A stretch of DNA of 64,000 nucleotides, taken from the NCBI GenBank assembly GCA_963969595.1, contig OZ018410.1, positions 36,933,413 to 36,997,412 of the forward strand, given 5' to 3'. The notes under the pieces are model-generated. The model did no database searches and was not told the DNA's origin. It saw nothing but the letters and a program-made list of their open reading frames with translations. Shown here in pieces: positions 23,227 to 36,247 of this stretch (positions are counted from its first letter, which is position 1; each line of letters begins with the position of its first letter). The stretch comes from Neckera pumila. Taxonomy: Eukaryota > Streptophyta > Bryopsida > Hypnales > Neckeraceae. The position numbers and the translations under genes were made by a program.

Positions 23227-25672
23227 TTGACTTACTATAATTCTCTGACAAAATCGATGCATGTACTATTAACTACTGATGTTGTGGAATATACCTCACC
23301 ATTCCGTTTGGGGGGGAAGAAAGGCTACCACTCTGCTACAAAATGTTATGCTTCTTCATAGTGCAGGTTTTTACGTAAAGCCAGGTGGGAAGAAGCCTTT
23401 TGTGTGTAAGTTACCACAATTCCATGCTAAAAGGGTTTCCAAGCCACCATGAGAGTTTGAGACATGTGACAACTTAACCTTGAAGCGCACTGACGTCTAT
23501 ATTTTGGACAATGAACAGAGGGCTTCAAGGCACTGTTTTGAGCAACTAAATTCTCATTCATCCAATGTAGTACTTGAATCTAGAAAAGACAACCTTCCTT
23601 AATGGCCAAATTCATGAAATTCTGGTAAATGATATTTTGGTACAAAGATATAAGCAAAAATATGCAAAAATTCAAAAACGGATTGAGACGTTTAGGGGTT
23701 AAGTAATCCATTCTGAAGAAACAGAAAGTAATGCAGCCACATATTTCTATCATCCCTCTTCAACATGATGTCAACGCTAACGATGGTGCTGACAAGGCAA
23801 CTTTCAATATTGAGTAAGGTAATTGCACCCATATGCGATCATTTAAGTGATTTTGAAATCATGAATAGTGTGAAGCAATGCAAATTTTTCCCAAGTAAGA
23901 AGATAGGAATTATGGAGACTATAATTTTTTGGTAATTTTATTCCCAAAACTCAAATTATTGTGATTTTTGGAAGCCAAAAAGTAGGCCAAACCCATATCC
24001 AGGATTTAGAGTCTTCCAATTCCGATCAATCAAGAGACTACTTTCCCACTCACTACTTTCCGCATACTTTATAACACTCTAGGACATGTGTCATGACATT
24101 CTTAGTTCCAACCTTGAAAAGGAAAAAGAAAAAGAAAAAGCATTCCAATCTTCGGTTGTAAACCTGTTTCAACTTTGGTTGGAAATACATGCACGCTACA
24201 GGTTGGGTTTCAGACCCTGGTTGGGTATAGGTGATTTTACCGACTTACTCAGTATTTGTTTCAATGCTCCACAGTGACTTAGAATTAGTTGTCATGTTCA
24301 ATATATTACATTGTTGAATACGTCCAGTGACTTTGCCGGGTTGTAGTGGATGTTTTTAAGTAGCGCTTAGCATCAATAATCAATAGTCTCTAAAGACTCA
24401 GAGCATTAATTCTCACCAGTGATTAAGCTTACTATATACCCAGTGTCCAATTTCTTGCATGGCTCAATTGGACTTTTCAGCAGTAGGGACTGAAGGAGGG
24501 TCATTCAAGGGCACATTTGGGTATGATCCGCAAAAGTGTGACTATACACTGTGAACTGGTTAATTATTATTAATTAAATACACTCCAATACCATAATAAT
24601 CACATCCCAGAGAGTATTGGATATAGTTGAGTAGCACTTTGTCCAGTGGACATTGTACAGTATCATCATGTGTGGATCAAACAAACACTATATTCATGCT
24701 AGCTAGTCTCGAACAAGGACCATAGTTTCTACATATCTAAATACTTCCAAAAGGAAGATTGATTCAAAAGTCATTCTCTTGCTCTCACATGGCCTAGTTA
24801 ATAGAATTACGTATCTAGCTCGCTCCAACAACCTCCTAATCACTGATGGTGGTGTTGAGACCCATGCCAATGATGTTGGGTTGGCATGGTGTTCCGTAGT
24901 AGATCAAGTGATCATAGATGAAGTTAGCTGGACTACTTGCGAAAGGGCAATTGAGGGTGACTCTGGTCCTGTCTGCGCCATAATGCCATATTTAACTACT
25001 TTTGGACTATCGATAGTCCAAAAGTAATAAATGCACAAATCCCACAATGATGGAGGTTATTTATTAATCGGGGGATATCCAAACATAAAGTACCAAGATA
25101 TTCCAGGGTTTGAGGGTGAAACCTTTGTCTTAGCACTGGAAGTAGCAATGGATAGTTTCAGTGTTCAAGAGAAGTTCATATAAGTTGATTCCCGCTAGAT
25201 GTGCTAAAGTTCTCATATTGACATTGTGGGAACCCTCGATGAACATTGAACACGTGTGTCAACTTCCCTCAATACACGTATGACTGGAAGCTAGAATTTG
25301 CTAATGTACCGGTTGTTGTAGTCAATTAATTTCTACACTATATACAGGATGAAGTCTCATGGAGTTAACCATGGAGCGTCGTGGACACTATTCCGTGGCG
25401 TTCCGCTGACAACACTGTTGAGCTAAGAAGAGTTCAAAAGCATTAGTTCATCCTCCTTTTCCTTGTTGACCTTTCACATTCGGTTATGAAGAGTATCCAA
25501 TTGAGTTTGTACTCTTTCCATTTTTGTCTTCACGGAAATGAGAAGCTACTTAAAAAACAAATCATAAAATATGCTATTTTAAAGTATTTTGGGAAGTTGT
25601 TGCTCTTTGCTTTAAATCTGAAATTTCTCCACAAAAATGATATTTTTGAGATTGAGTCAAACTAACAAAATG
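23227..25672. other. Intergenic DNA of mixed composition, unrecognised
   Basis: About 23300-25400 is less AT-rich than its flanks and looks like worn transposon sequence. The longest plus-strand frame (24779-25027, 82 codons) matches nothing I know. It ends in a perfect palindrome at 24998-25025. Confidence 0.25.
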
Positions 25673-26939
25673 CATTAGAAAAATTCTCAACCCTCCAGAG
25701 GGTAGCTCTATAGTGACCAAACCAGTCTATAAATCACCTCAGAATTAGTAGGGGCGTATAGCCGCAGTGCATTGTCAGAGTATGTGAATTTTGTGAAAGA
25801 CTTCAGGACTCCAATAATGAGGTGTAGTAGAAGTCTGTTTAATATTCAATTGCGTAAGCATACAAGGTGACTAATTGGGAATTTAATCAAATTCAATGAA
25901 ACTAAGAAATATGAAGTGGATTTTCAAGCTAGTTGCTAAAAAATTAGAGAACTCTTACAATTCAAACTAGCTTCTCAAGCCACTAAGTTTAAGGTGTTTG
26001 AAGATGAAAAGAGAAGCTCCTTATGTATATATGGAGTGGTAGGAGGTAGAACAATCCATGTGGGATATGTAATTTAAGATTTGTAGTTTCTCAACTGCTC
26101 ATAGTTAAATTTAAAGTAATAATTGTGTTAAAACTAGAATTTCAGACCTCATTTAGGCATAGTAGAATGAATGTTTTCAGAAAACTTTGAACCAAATAAA
26201 GTTGGATTATCAAGCTAGTTTTCATCTCCAAAAAACCGTTTGAGGCTTCAAGCCTCCAATAAAAAGTTATGGATAAAATTAGGAGAAGGTATTTTAAAAT
26301 GTCAAAGAAAATCTCCCTTTCAACCCCTTTTAGAATTTTGTTTATGACTTTTTACTAGATTCTTGAAACCTCAAATGGCTTTTTGAAGATGAAAATTAGC
26401 TTGATTTTTCAACTTTATTTAGTTCAAAGTTTATTGAAAAATTCATTCTACTATATCTAAATGAGGTCTAAAATTCTAGTTTTAACACAATTCCTGCATT
26501 TGACAATGAGTGATCTCTCTTCTAAATAACCCATACCCTTTGAAGTTTCACCAAGGACAATTGATTTCTCTATAAAAATAACCTCTTCACACTTCCTTCT
26601 CACCAATTGTCAATGAATTAAGTCTATTATGATGCCACTAAAAAAACCCTTCATGGTAGATGTCCTTGGACTACTTTTGACATTTACTTTTTTATTCATA
26701 ACTTGATTAGAAAACAAGGTATGTAATAATTAGGGTTAAGGTGCATTAAGACAGACTTGAACCCTGATTATTTAAATACTAGTACTTGGATTTCAAACCA
26801 CTGACAATCATCGGACATTGTGACTTCAAATGATCGACTATAGGGGAAAAACAAATCATTAAGCAAAGTTAAATGTCATTGTGGGGTGCTTTCAAGTGCT
26901 CTAGAGCAGCCCTTTAGAGGGCTGAGAATTTCTCTAATG
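25673..26939. mobile_element. Non-autonomous TIR element with internal foldback, 1.27 kb
   Basis: The left end CATTAGAAAAATTCTCAACC continues CTCCAGAGGG; the right end is its near complement (CCCTTTAGAGGGCTGAGAAT, then TTCTCTAATG). Inside, 26105-26300 and 26325-26510 form opposing arms, for example AAATTTCAGACCTCATTTAG-like sequence against TAAATGAGGTCTAAAATTCT. A single arm of the same family lies at about 22080-22400. No transposase frame is present. Confidence 0.7.
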
Positions 26940-27839
26940 AAGGTCATCTACTCTAGTTTCTACTCCAATTTATTTTGAAAAAAATTCCTTATGTTGCATA
27001 TTTAATTGCAATTTGAACATTAGGAGTAATTTCAATGTCTATTATTTTCTAATTATAGAATGATACAGAAATTGAATTTATCCCATGATGTTTGTCATTG
27101 TAATATACACATATGGTGAAATTTTCAGATTTTTTGAAACATTTTTCTATATAATATGATTTTTCTTCATTTTTTCTTCAAAAAATCTTTAAGAAATTAA
27201 TTTTCTTGGAAGTAAGGAAGACATGTATTTTCATCTCTGGAAAATAGATATAAAACTTTATATATATTTGCAAGATGGTAGCAAATTGAATGATGGACAG
27301 TGAAATTTGAAATCAATGGTCATCGTTCTGTCATTTAGGGGTTAAGGAGGATATCAATGGTGCACAACATTTAGAGTGTAGCTTCAATGTGTAGGAGTAG
27401 GCCTGCTCTCAAGGCCCCACGGGAAGACTTGCCAAGTGGTCAAACATACTCCAAACTTCTTATTTTATTGTTTTAAAAAGAATCTCTTCAACTTTTGAAG
27501 AAAAGCTTTCAAAAGGTGAGACTTAAAAGATTGTTGAATAGCTTGGCGAGCCGCATTCAAGACCCTCCATTTGCCCATATCCTCTTCATTTTTGGCCGTG
27601 TCCGGCCATGTTTTTTCACTTGGCCTGCATGCTGTGGGGCCATTTCTAATAAGAGCATTGCCATTGCAAGGGGCCGAGTGAAGCTAACCCTGTGAACTGG
27701 TGCATCAAACCAAGTATTTTCCCCCACCGCAGGCACACTGATTTGCCAGAAATGCCTAGCCACTTCAAGTTTTGAAAAGCGGACGGGCCAATGGGGAGTC
27801 CTGGGCGCGCCTTGCTATGGGATTTAGCTTCACTTTTTA

Positions 27840-28125
27840 TCTTGACTTTGAGGTATTAACGCCCCCAGTTGGTACTCAAATGTAATTATACCCTAAAAGC
27901 CCATTGTTCTTTTGGGGGACAAATGAGATTTTGGGCAAGTATCTATGGGCTGAAATTTTGCCGTGAGTTTTTGAAACTTTTTTTGAAGATCAAAAAATTG
28001 CTAAGCTTTGTGGGAATATTATTTTTTCAATTGGTGCCTGAGAAAAAAAATTTATGCTCAAATAAGTTCAAAAGAGGGGACGGGAGGCAATAAAAAAAAT
28101 TGGCAATTTTTTTTTTTTAATATTT
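27840..28125 (-). repeat. Fragment of dispersed repeat family, minus orientation
   Basis: CCCTAAAAGCCCATTGTTCT and GGGGGACAAATGAGATTTTG are the reverse complement of the right end of the copy at 34618-36245 (TTTGTCCCCCGAAGG, then CGGGCTTTTAGGGGTTAA). It is truncated where the forward copy begins at 28126. Confidence 0.7.
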
Positions 28126-29040
28126 TTAACCCCTAAAGAATTGAGGTGATTTTCCTACCAAAAAACATTTAAAACTGTCATATCTATTGCAAAGAGAAAA
28201 GAGTTTTAAAAAGTGCTTTTTCTTGCATATCCAACCATAAGGTCTTATACTTCACTAGTATATGAATATGTGGAAGAAATTTCAGAAACTTTGACCACGT
28301 AGATTGCAAGATATATGCATTTAAAGTGAAGAAAACAAGTTTTTTTCGACCTTGCTTGACTAGATTTTTTGGCTTTGAGTCTTTTTAGTTCAAATTTTTT
28401 GCACTACTGATTTCGATTTTCTACTTATTTATGTTAAGTAGTTGAGTTGAGAATCTACCAAAAAAGTTTAGGAAAAAAAGCACTTAATTTTCACTCATTA
28501 AAAAATTGTTAAGTACAAGATTGAAGAAAAAACTAAACTGTTAATAGCTTTTAGATGGAATTGAATCAAAATAATTCCAACGGTGAGATTGTTCTAGCAA
28601 GAAAATCTTACCCTATCTAACAAAAAAATTTGAAAAATTCTCAAAATTGCATTAAAAAATGAATTCTACAACTTATTTTTTCAAGAAGATGATTAGATTG
28701 CCCAAAAAACTAAGATTGTCTATGACTTTCTCATTATTAGTCCAAATTGAATGAAACAAAGCTTCAAATGTAGACAAACATATAATCTTTGAGGAAAAAA
28801 TTTGAAAAAAAATCATTTTGACTTTTTGTGATTTTTTGGGGGCTGCCCACAAAATTCCAATTTTACGTATTGTGCCATAACTTTTGCTCTTGAGCATCAA
28901 TTAAAATAAAAATCTTATATTTGCAAAGATCTTGCAAAAATACATAACTTCAAAAAATCCCCCCAAAAAATTTCTACAAATTGAGATCGTAGGAACCTGC
29001 CCGGACCCAAATTGTCCCGCGAGGGGACAACCGGTCTTTT
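28126..29040 (+). repeat. Dispersed repeat family, plus-orientation copy
   Basis: Starts TTAACCCCTAAAGAATTGAG and carries the family landmarks in order: a CCAAAAAACA-TTAAAACTGTCAT block, an AACCATAAGGTCTTA block, GATTGCAAGATATATGC, an AAAGTGAAGAAAACAAG block, GGTGAGATTGTTCTAGCAAG, and an end rich in CCCGCGAGGGGACAACCGG. The opposing TTAACCCCTAAAG start and CTTTTAGGGGTTAA end seen in the 36-kb copy suggest terminal inverted repeats. Confidence 0.75.
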
Positions 29041-29640
29041 AACTTATAGATTATATTTTTGTCTATCTGGAAAGCTCTGTTTCATTTCATTTGGACTTTT
29101 TATGAAAAAATTATGGATAGTCTTGTTTTTTGGGCACTTAGAACATCTTCTTGAAAAAAATAACTTGTAGGATTCATTTTTGAATGCAATTTTAACAATT
29201 TTTCAAAACGAAAGGGTCCACTAGGTTAAGTTTTTTTATAGAACAATCTCACCATTGGAATTAGTGCTTTTTAATTCCATATAAAAGATATTAATATTTT
29301 AGATTTTCCTTCTATCTTGTATCTACTTCCACTTAACAATTTTTTTTGTAATGAAAATTAACTTTTTTTGGATTTTTTTTTCTAGATTCTCCACTCAATT
29401 CTCTACTATAAAGATTTAAAGCTCAAACTTTGTAGTGCAAAAAATTTAAGTCAAAAATGTTCAAAGTCACAAAATCTAGTCCCACAATGTGATGAAGAAC
29501 TTGTTTTTTTCACTTTAAATGCAGATATCTTGCAATCTATGCAAGCAAAAATTCTGAAACTTTTTCCGCACATTCTCATACTAGTTAGCTGTAAGATCCT
29601 ATGGTTAGATGTGCAAAAAAATATTTTTCTAATTTTTCAA
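29041..29640 (-). repeat. Dispersed repeat family, minus-orientation copy
   Basis: Contains the complements of the landmarks: ACAATCTCACCATTGGAATT, then ACTTGTTTTTTTCACTTTAA, GCAGATATCTTGCAATCTATG and a TCATACTAGTTAGCTGTAAG block. Together with 27840-28125 and 28126-29040 it makes a minus-plus-minus arrangement. Confidence 0.7.
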
Positions 29641-30769
29641 AAATCTCAATTTCAAAATTCTAATTACATCAAAGAGATATCTGTTTTAAAAATTTAGGGC
29701 ATTGTCAACGCTCCATTGAAATCTCTTTGGAAGGAATTGTGGAACTATTTTGAAGATGCTTGCTAAAGGAAAGATGTGCGAGCGGATGATTCTCATATCT
29801 CTGCAAATAAATTTAAAAAAATTAATCATGAATGTTTTCTTGTGAATTTTTATATAAAACCATGAAAAAAAAAAAAAAAAAAAAATGGAGATTTGCTTTT
29901 TTGAAACTTTTATTGTACATTATGCCAAGAAATAGAATGGCCCAAATTACATGGGCAAGAACTTCTGGTAGGGCACTGTACAGTACAATATTAACCCCTA
30001 TTGTAAGGACAAGGGTAAACTGACTCCTTTGCAAGAAAATGCTGAAATTTTTATTTTCCTTGCACGATTAAATTTGCAAACTTTGAATTCATATTTATTT
30101 GTAATTAGAGGCTCCAAATTAGCTTGGAGAAATGTACCAGGTAAATTAATCAAGCACAGAATGGGGGGCTTTTTTTTATTTGCACCCTAGGAATGACTTG
30201 CAGGGGCCGAGCAAGGGGGTAAGTTCACCCCGTGGCCCCGATCATTGCAAGCATGTGAAACTTGACCATTTTTCACTACAATGTAGATGTTTATTAGTTT
30301 CTAGTTTCAATAAAATTGGTCCCAACTACAAAAGTGTAGAGGTTATCTTCTACTTTGTATCATGATGAACAAAATTATAGAGTATGGATTTGAAACTTTT
30401 TCATTCAAACAACCATACCATAAGCATCACTAGACAAAGTCCAAAAGAAGATATACAAAAGTTGTAGTATGCAACATATAACACATCACTATGAAAGTTT
30501 GAAGAATGGATTAATTCATTAGTTGTGATTTGAAAGAATTTTTTTTAAAGTTAGCCATGTCTCTTTAATCCCTAAGCGCTCAAGTGACCATTTTTTGGTC
30601 GCTACCCGACTTTGGGCAACATTTTCAAGTGGAATTTTTTTTAGATCTATTTATTTGTTTTTATTTTATAGATTGGATTATCTTTCAGTATTTATATTCA
30701 AAACTAAAATCCCTATTGTCAAACAAAAATTATAAGAGAAATAGCATAAAATGTTTAGAATTTGCCAAG

Positions 30770-31960
30770 TATTGAAAAATCTACTATTTGGGAAAAGTGT
30801 TGGTGTTTTCATTATTAAATCTTATGCATTTTTTTGCAAATAAATAGAACCAAAATTTTAATCCATCAAAAAGAAGTTCAAATGCTAAAGATAAAAATTG
30901 TATTTTTGGTGATATTTTGAAATGAACATGTATGCCAAATTTCAAGTTCAAAAGATTTTTTGTAAAAAAAACATATGAAATTTACCAATATGTATAGTTG
31001 TGAGAAATAATTTCACTACTACCAACTTTGATACCCTCCCAAGTGTTGAAAAATTGCTTATTTATTATAAATTTTTATTTGCAGGATCACCTCTATATTA
31101 ATAATATGTCTGCCAAATTTTTAATTCAAAAGATTCACAAGGAAAAAGATTCTTGAATTCTACCCAAATGTGTAGTGGTAAGAATGATTTTTTTAGCCCT
31201 TGGGTTATTGTCATTTTATGGGTAAATTTTCACAAGGATGTAAAAAATCATTCTCACAACTATACATGTCGGTAAAATTAGAATATCTTTTTTTGTATGA
31301 ATCTTTTGAACTTGAAATTTGACAAACATGTTATCAACATAGAGATGATTTTATAAAAAAAATATTTATAGTAAATTGTTTTTTCTCAGCCCTTTGGATA
31401 GTGTCAAAGTTGGTAGTATTGAATTTTTTCTCTTAATTATACATATTTGTAGATTTCAAATATTGTTTTGTAAGTGAATTGTTTGACCTTGAAATTTGGC
31501 TTACATTCTCACTATCAATATAGAAATGATCTTGAAAAAAATACAAGATAAATAAGCAATTTTTCAACCTTTGGAAGGGTGTCAAAGTTGGCAATAGTGA
31601 AATTATTTCTCACAACTACATATGTTGGTAAATTCTGAATATCTTTTTTTTGTATAAATCTTCTGAACTTGAAGTTTGGCACACTTGTTATTAACGTAGA
31701 GACAACCTCTTTAAAGAAATTCATAGTAAATTTCTTTTTCCAATCCTTGGGAGGCTGTCAAAGTTGGCAATAGTGAAAAAAATTTCATAGCTACATATGT
31801 TGGTAGATTTTGATTATCTTTTCTTTGATGAATTTTTGGTTTTGAAATTTGATACACATATTATTAACATAAAGATGATATTGTGGCAAAAATTTCATGA
31901 TAAAATACCAATTTTCAGCTTTCAAGAAGCTGTCAAAGTTGGCAGCACTGAAATTTCTTC
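30770..31960. repeat. ~176-bp satellite-like array with inverted section
   Basis: The phrase TGTCAAAGTTGG recurs at 31402, 31580, 31756 and 31931, that is every 175-178 bp, with the surrounding ~176 bp conserved (GTTGGTA-ATT, GAACTTGAAATTTG, TATTAACATAGAGATGAT). From about 30780 to 31180 the same unit occurs in the opposite orientation (ACTACCAACTTTGATACCCT), so the array contains a switch of direction. Units are clearly diverged, pointing to an old array. Confidence 0.8.
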
Positions 31961-34617
31961 CACTACAAATTCAAAAACGCCATTTTGATTAGTAACCCAC
32001 TATATTGTACATTATTACATTTTGAACAAACATTGGTTTGAAGTCAAAAAATTGTAATAGTAATAAAATAAATCCAGCATAAATTGAGACAAGTGAAGAA
32101 TATAAAAGAGATTCCATGAAGCTCATTTCAAAAATCCTATGATGCATATGTGAAATTCATGAGGAGATTTTAGGGTTCCAAGAGTTTACTAATCATTTGC
32201 CTGCATTGCCGTATAGGACGATGTTACGATAATTTGCGAGTTGGTTTGGAATAGTATAAAGTTCTTGCTAAAGTAATGCTTTGAGATAGTCCCTTACACT
32301 CTCTAATATTGCTAAATTTATACCTAAGTTCTTTTTATTTCCAAATCCCTATCCTATAGTTTCCACAATGACTTAGAAACTACCATATGTAGATTTGATC
32401 TAGCAAAAATGATAGACAATAGCTTCAAATGACCTAAAAATTCACCACAATGTAGATCTACTACTCAACTACTTACTAATTTTCATTTCAATCTAAGATA
32501 TTGTCAAACTTCGGTGGACATTTTCCTACTACGAACTTTCTAACCTTTTTCAAAATATCCTAAACTAATACATTTGATTTTGACCTAGTGCCATCTTATG
32601 ACAGTTTCTTTAAATTCTTTGAAATTTTGCTACAAGTTATACCAGTTTATCAAATCTTTACATGCCAAATTCACATTGATTTGAGATATTGTCTAAATTT
32701 GGTGGTCATTTTCCTATTATTGACTTTATTATTGACTTTGCTTAGTCACGATTTATAAACCTGGTTGTTGTTTTGTGCATCGTTTATAGCTCTCAAGTCC
32801 ATAGAAGCCAAGATTTTGATGTTAGATAGAATATAAATGAAAGAAAGTACCCTCCATATTAATGTTTCCTTCAAAATATAAATCACCTTTAATACATAAT
32901 TTTGCACACAAATGCTTAGTGTACTTCCAAACCATCAAGAAACAAGAGAGAAAGAGAGAGAGAGAAAAAAAAATTTACTAAAAGAGGCTAGCCTTTGCAC
33001 ATCTAAGCGGCCACCACAACCTAAGGTGGCTATTTTTAATTCTAAATCCCACTAATTCTATTATCAACTAATAACCAATTGGTTATCAACCGGCTACTAT
33101 CAAGAATAACTAACACAAGTTCCTAACACAAATAACTTCCAATATTATATACTCCCTTCTAACAAATGAAGATGTCATTTCAACTAATAAACAACCCAAC
33201 GAAGAAATTGTGACGAGGTTTTAGATAGTCAGGAGTCCCATCTTGGGCTTGATTGGCTCTCCCATTGGATCATGAACATCTCTAGTATCAATCAATAGAA
33301 GTTGTTATTTGAAACTTTGATCCTTCATAACTTTTGCATATTCTATCCAAATGTCACTTTCTTTGGTGTGTTGGAACCTCTTTTCACTTGCCAACATGGA
33401 ACATTGAAAACTTATCCAATTTAATAACTTTAAATAAGAAAAGTAGCAAAAAGTGGCAATATCCGACTAAATTTTCTGGATTCAAAAAAGCAATTTTTAG
33501 CTCCTCAATTGATTAATTTTTTTAATGCCTGAATTTAATAAAGAAAATGTCAGTTCTTCAATAGATTTAACTCCTCAATTAATTTTAAATTAATTTTGCT
33601 CTTCAATTAACGTTTACAGTTTGTTTAGCTTCTCAATTGATTTTTACACTTAATCTAGTTCTTCAATAGATTCAATAAATCAAACTTTAGCTCCTCAGTT
33701 GATTAGTTTCTATAGTGCTTGAATTTTTAGTTGAATGTTGGTTTATTATTACAAGTATACCAATAACCAATTCTTGAACTGGCAATATCAAACTTTACCT
33801 AGGATTTAGCAATTTGCAGGGATTTAAAGATGGATTCATTCCTAGTTTGAGTCAATCTCTCATATTTAGATCATAGATTTTACTATGGGTGCATGTTACA
33901 TATTGCATAATTTTTTATTTATGTTTTTTTACACATGTTGCACAATTTTGGGTGCAATGACAAAGTCATTAGGAATTTGATGGACGGAAAGGAAGGTGTT
34001 GAGAAAATTTATATGCTATATTTGTCATTTCAAAGTTCTATTTGGTTGCAATTGAGGGGCTAGAACATTATTTTTTATTTGCAAAAATTTTAAGCAAAAA
34101 TATGAAAAGGACTCAGTGTGTATTTAAAAAATAGATAACCAAAACATGTATAATAATAAATGAAGTGAAATTGCATTTATATACGCTCTTGAAACATTCA
34201 AGAAATTAAAAAAAATAGAATAAAAGAAAAGATTCACAAAAAATTAAAAATACCTCTTTTTATTTTTGAAACCCGTCATCGCACAGAGTGCAACTAGTAG
34301 GATGGATTTACCCTAGGAAAAAATGCAAGAATTTTTATTTGTCACATATGATAAAATTTTCCCACTTTAAGTAACCTGCCCTGCAGATACATGTAATTGC
34401 TTAAGTGGTTAGAAAGGGGTTGCTTCCCTTAGACCACCTGCAATGCAATAGCGGCAAAAAGGCCCTACCAATTCTTTCTTTGGAAACTTTGACCCAATGC
34501 AAAGCCGACAATCCAAATGTCAAATGGACTTTTTGATATTAAAAAAAAAGAAAAGAAAAGAGTCTACATTAAATTTGGTATTATAAAAAAAAAGGAAGAA
34601 AAGAGTCAATACATTAA
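31961..34617. other. AT-rich intergenic DNA
   Basis: No gene is visible. A short GA microsatellite lies at 32942-32967, and 33530-33720 repeats a CTCAATTGATT/TTAGCTCCTCA motif several times, a degenerate tandem repeat of about 35-60 bp. Confidence 0.35.
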
Positions 34618-36247
34618 TCCCTAAAGGCCCAAGGCCATTTTTTTGCCAAAAAACACCCAAAACTGCCATTTTTTTAGCAAAGAGTGAAAAAAAATTAAAT
34701 TTTTTTTTTTTAACATCTAACCATAGGATCTTGCACCTAACTAGTATAAGAATGTGCGGAAAATTTTTTAGAACTTTTGACCGCATAGATTGCAAGATAT
34801 CTACCTCATACTACTAAAATCATAACTCCCTTTGTAATATCACAAATGCTACCATTAATAATAGGGGCTCATGTTTGCTATACTATGCATTCATTGTATC
34901 CAATATTAGTAAAATTTTGATTTATTTGAATAGAATGCATCATAATGATTTCAATAAGTCTTTGAAATAATGAATTTCAATATTTTGTAAAAATATTTTC
35001 AATCATGTATACATAAAAATAATAATTTCAAACAATGTTATATTACAGAAATAGAGTAGTAGTATCACTTTTACAGCTTTTATGATTTCAAAATTCTATT
35101 GCTACTACCAAATGATTTGAGAAATTTATTCAATTGAAGCTATTTTGGATTTGACAACAATTAAGTTGTTCATGAAGTTTTTGAAATTTACAAATTTTTC
35201 TTTTCAATTTACCAAGTTTTTGGATTGCCACTGTTTGTAACAATTGAATCAACTTTTGAATGCATTACAATAAATGTGTATCTTTTATAGTATTCACCAT
35301 TGCATATATTTCATTCATCATTCAATAAATTTCTATTGTATATTTCAATATATGCTTACTTATAAACAAAATTATAAAAAGATTTTAGTAATTTTTATTT
35401 GAAGATTTATTGAAATTTTTATTTTGCTTTTTATCTAATACATAAAAAATTTAATAACATTCTAATGATGAATGCGTAGCACAGCAAGCGCCAACAGCTA
35501 GTTCAAAGTAAAAAAAAAAGTTTTCCAGCACATTGTAGGACTGGATTTTTTGACTTTGAACATTTTTAACCTAAAACCTTTTCAATACAGAGTTTTGAGA
35601 TTTAAATGTTCATAGTGGAGAATTGAGTTGACAATCTACCAAAAAAAAAAGAATTTAAAAAAACTTAACTTTCATTACTACAAAAATTATTAAGTAGAAG
35701 GAGGTACGGGATAGAAGGAAAATCTAAAATATCTATATATTTCAGTTGGAATTAAAATGCACTAATTGCAATGGTGAGATTGTTCTAGCAAGTAAACTAA
35801 ACAATGCCAAAAAAAAAATTTGAAAAATTTGAAAAATTGTATTTAGAAATGAGTCCTATAAGTTATTTTTTTTCAAAAAGATGCTCTAACTGCTCAAAAA
35901 ACAAGAATGGCCATAACTTTCTCATATCAAATCCAATGAAATGAATCAAAGCTTTTAAGATAGACAAAATTACAATCTATGAGAAAAAAAATACTAAGAG
36001 AAAAAAAAAAAAGTGCAAATTTTTTTTGCTGCCGACGCTACCCCCTGTTCCTTATTTTGAGCTTATTTGGTCGTAACTTTTGTTCTCATGCACCGATTGT
36101 AAAAAAAATTATATTCCCACGAAGCTAATCAAATTTTCTACCTCCAAAAACAGTTTCAAAAAATCAAGAGAATATTTCAGCCCGTATGTACTTGCCCAAA
36201 ATCGCATTTGTCCCCCGAAGGAACAACGGGCTTTTAGGGGTTAAGTT
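34618..36247 (+). repeat. Dispersed repeat family copy, split by a Helitron
   Basis: Left part (34618-34799) begins ATCCCTAAAGGCCCAAGGCC and includes GACCGCATAGATTGCAAGATA. The family then resumes at 35502 with AAAGT, an A-run and CCAGCACATTG, and ends at CGGGCTTTTAGGGGTTAAG near 36247. The gap is filled by the 702-bp element at 34800-35501. Confidence 0.8.
34800..35501 (+). mobile_element. Non-autonomous Helitron, 702 bp, nested
   Basis: The element begins TCTACCTCATACTACTAAAA and ends GCGTAGCACAGCAAGCGCCA followed by ACAGCTAG. A 5' TC, a GC-rich hairpin near the 3' end and a terminal CTAG are the Helitron signature. It sits between a host A (34799) and a host T (35502), the expected A-T target with no duplication. 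The interrupted sequence is a copy of the dispersed repeat whose uninterrupted form at 63655-63700 shows the empty site. There is no Rep/helicase sequence, so mobility would depend on another element. Confidence 0.85.

Noticed and set aside
24779..25027. 82-codon frame as a retrotransposon polyprotein fragment
   Set aside because: RITYLARSNN looks faintly like polymerase-type text, but no catalytic motif or neighbouring domain is present.
29866..29885. Long A-run as a retroposon poly(A) tail
   Set aside because: It sits inside a foldback half-arm with no source gene or target duplication beside it; many A/T homopolymers occur in this desert.
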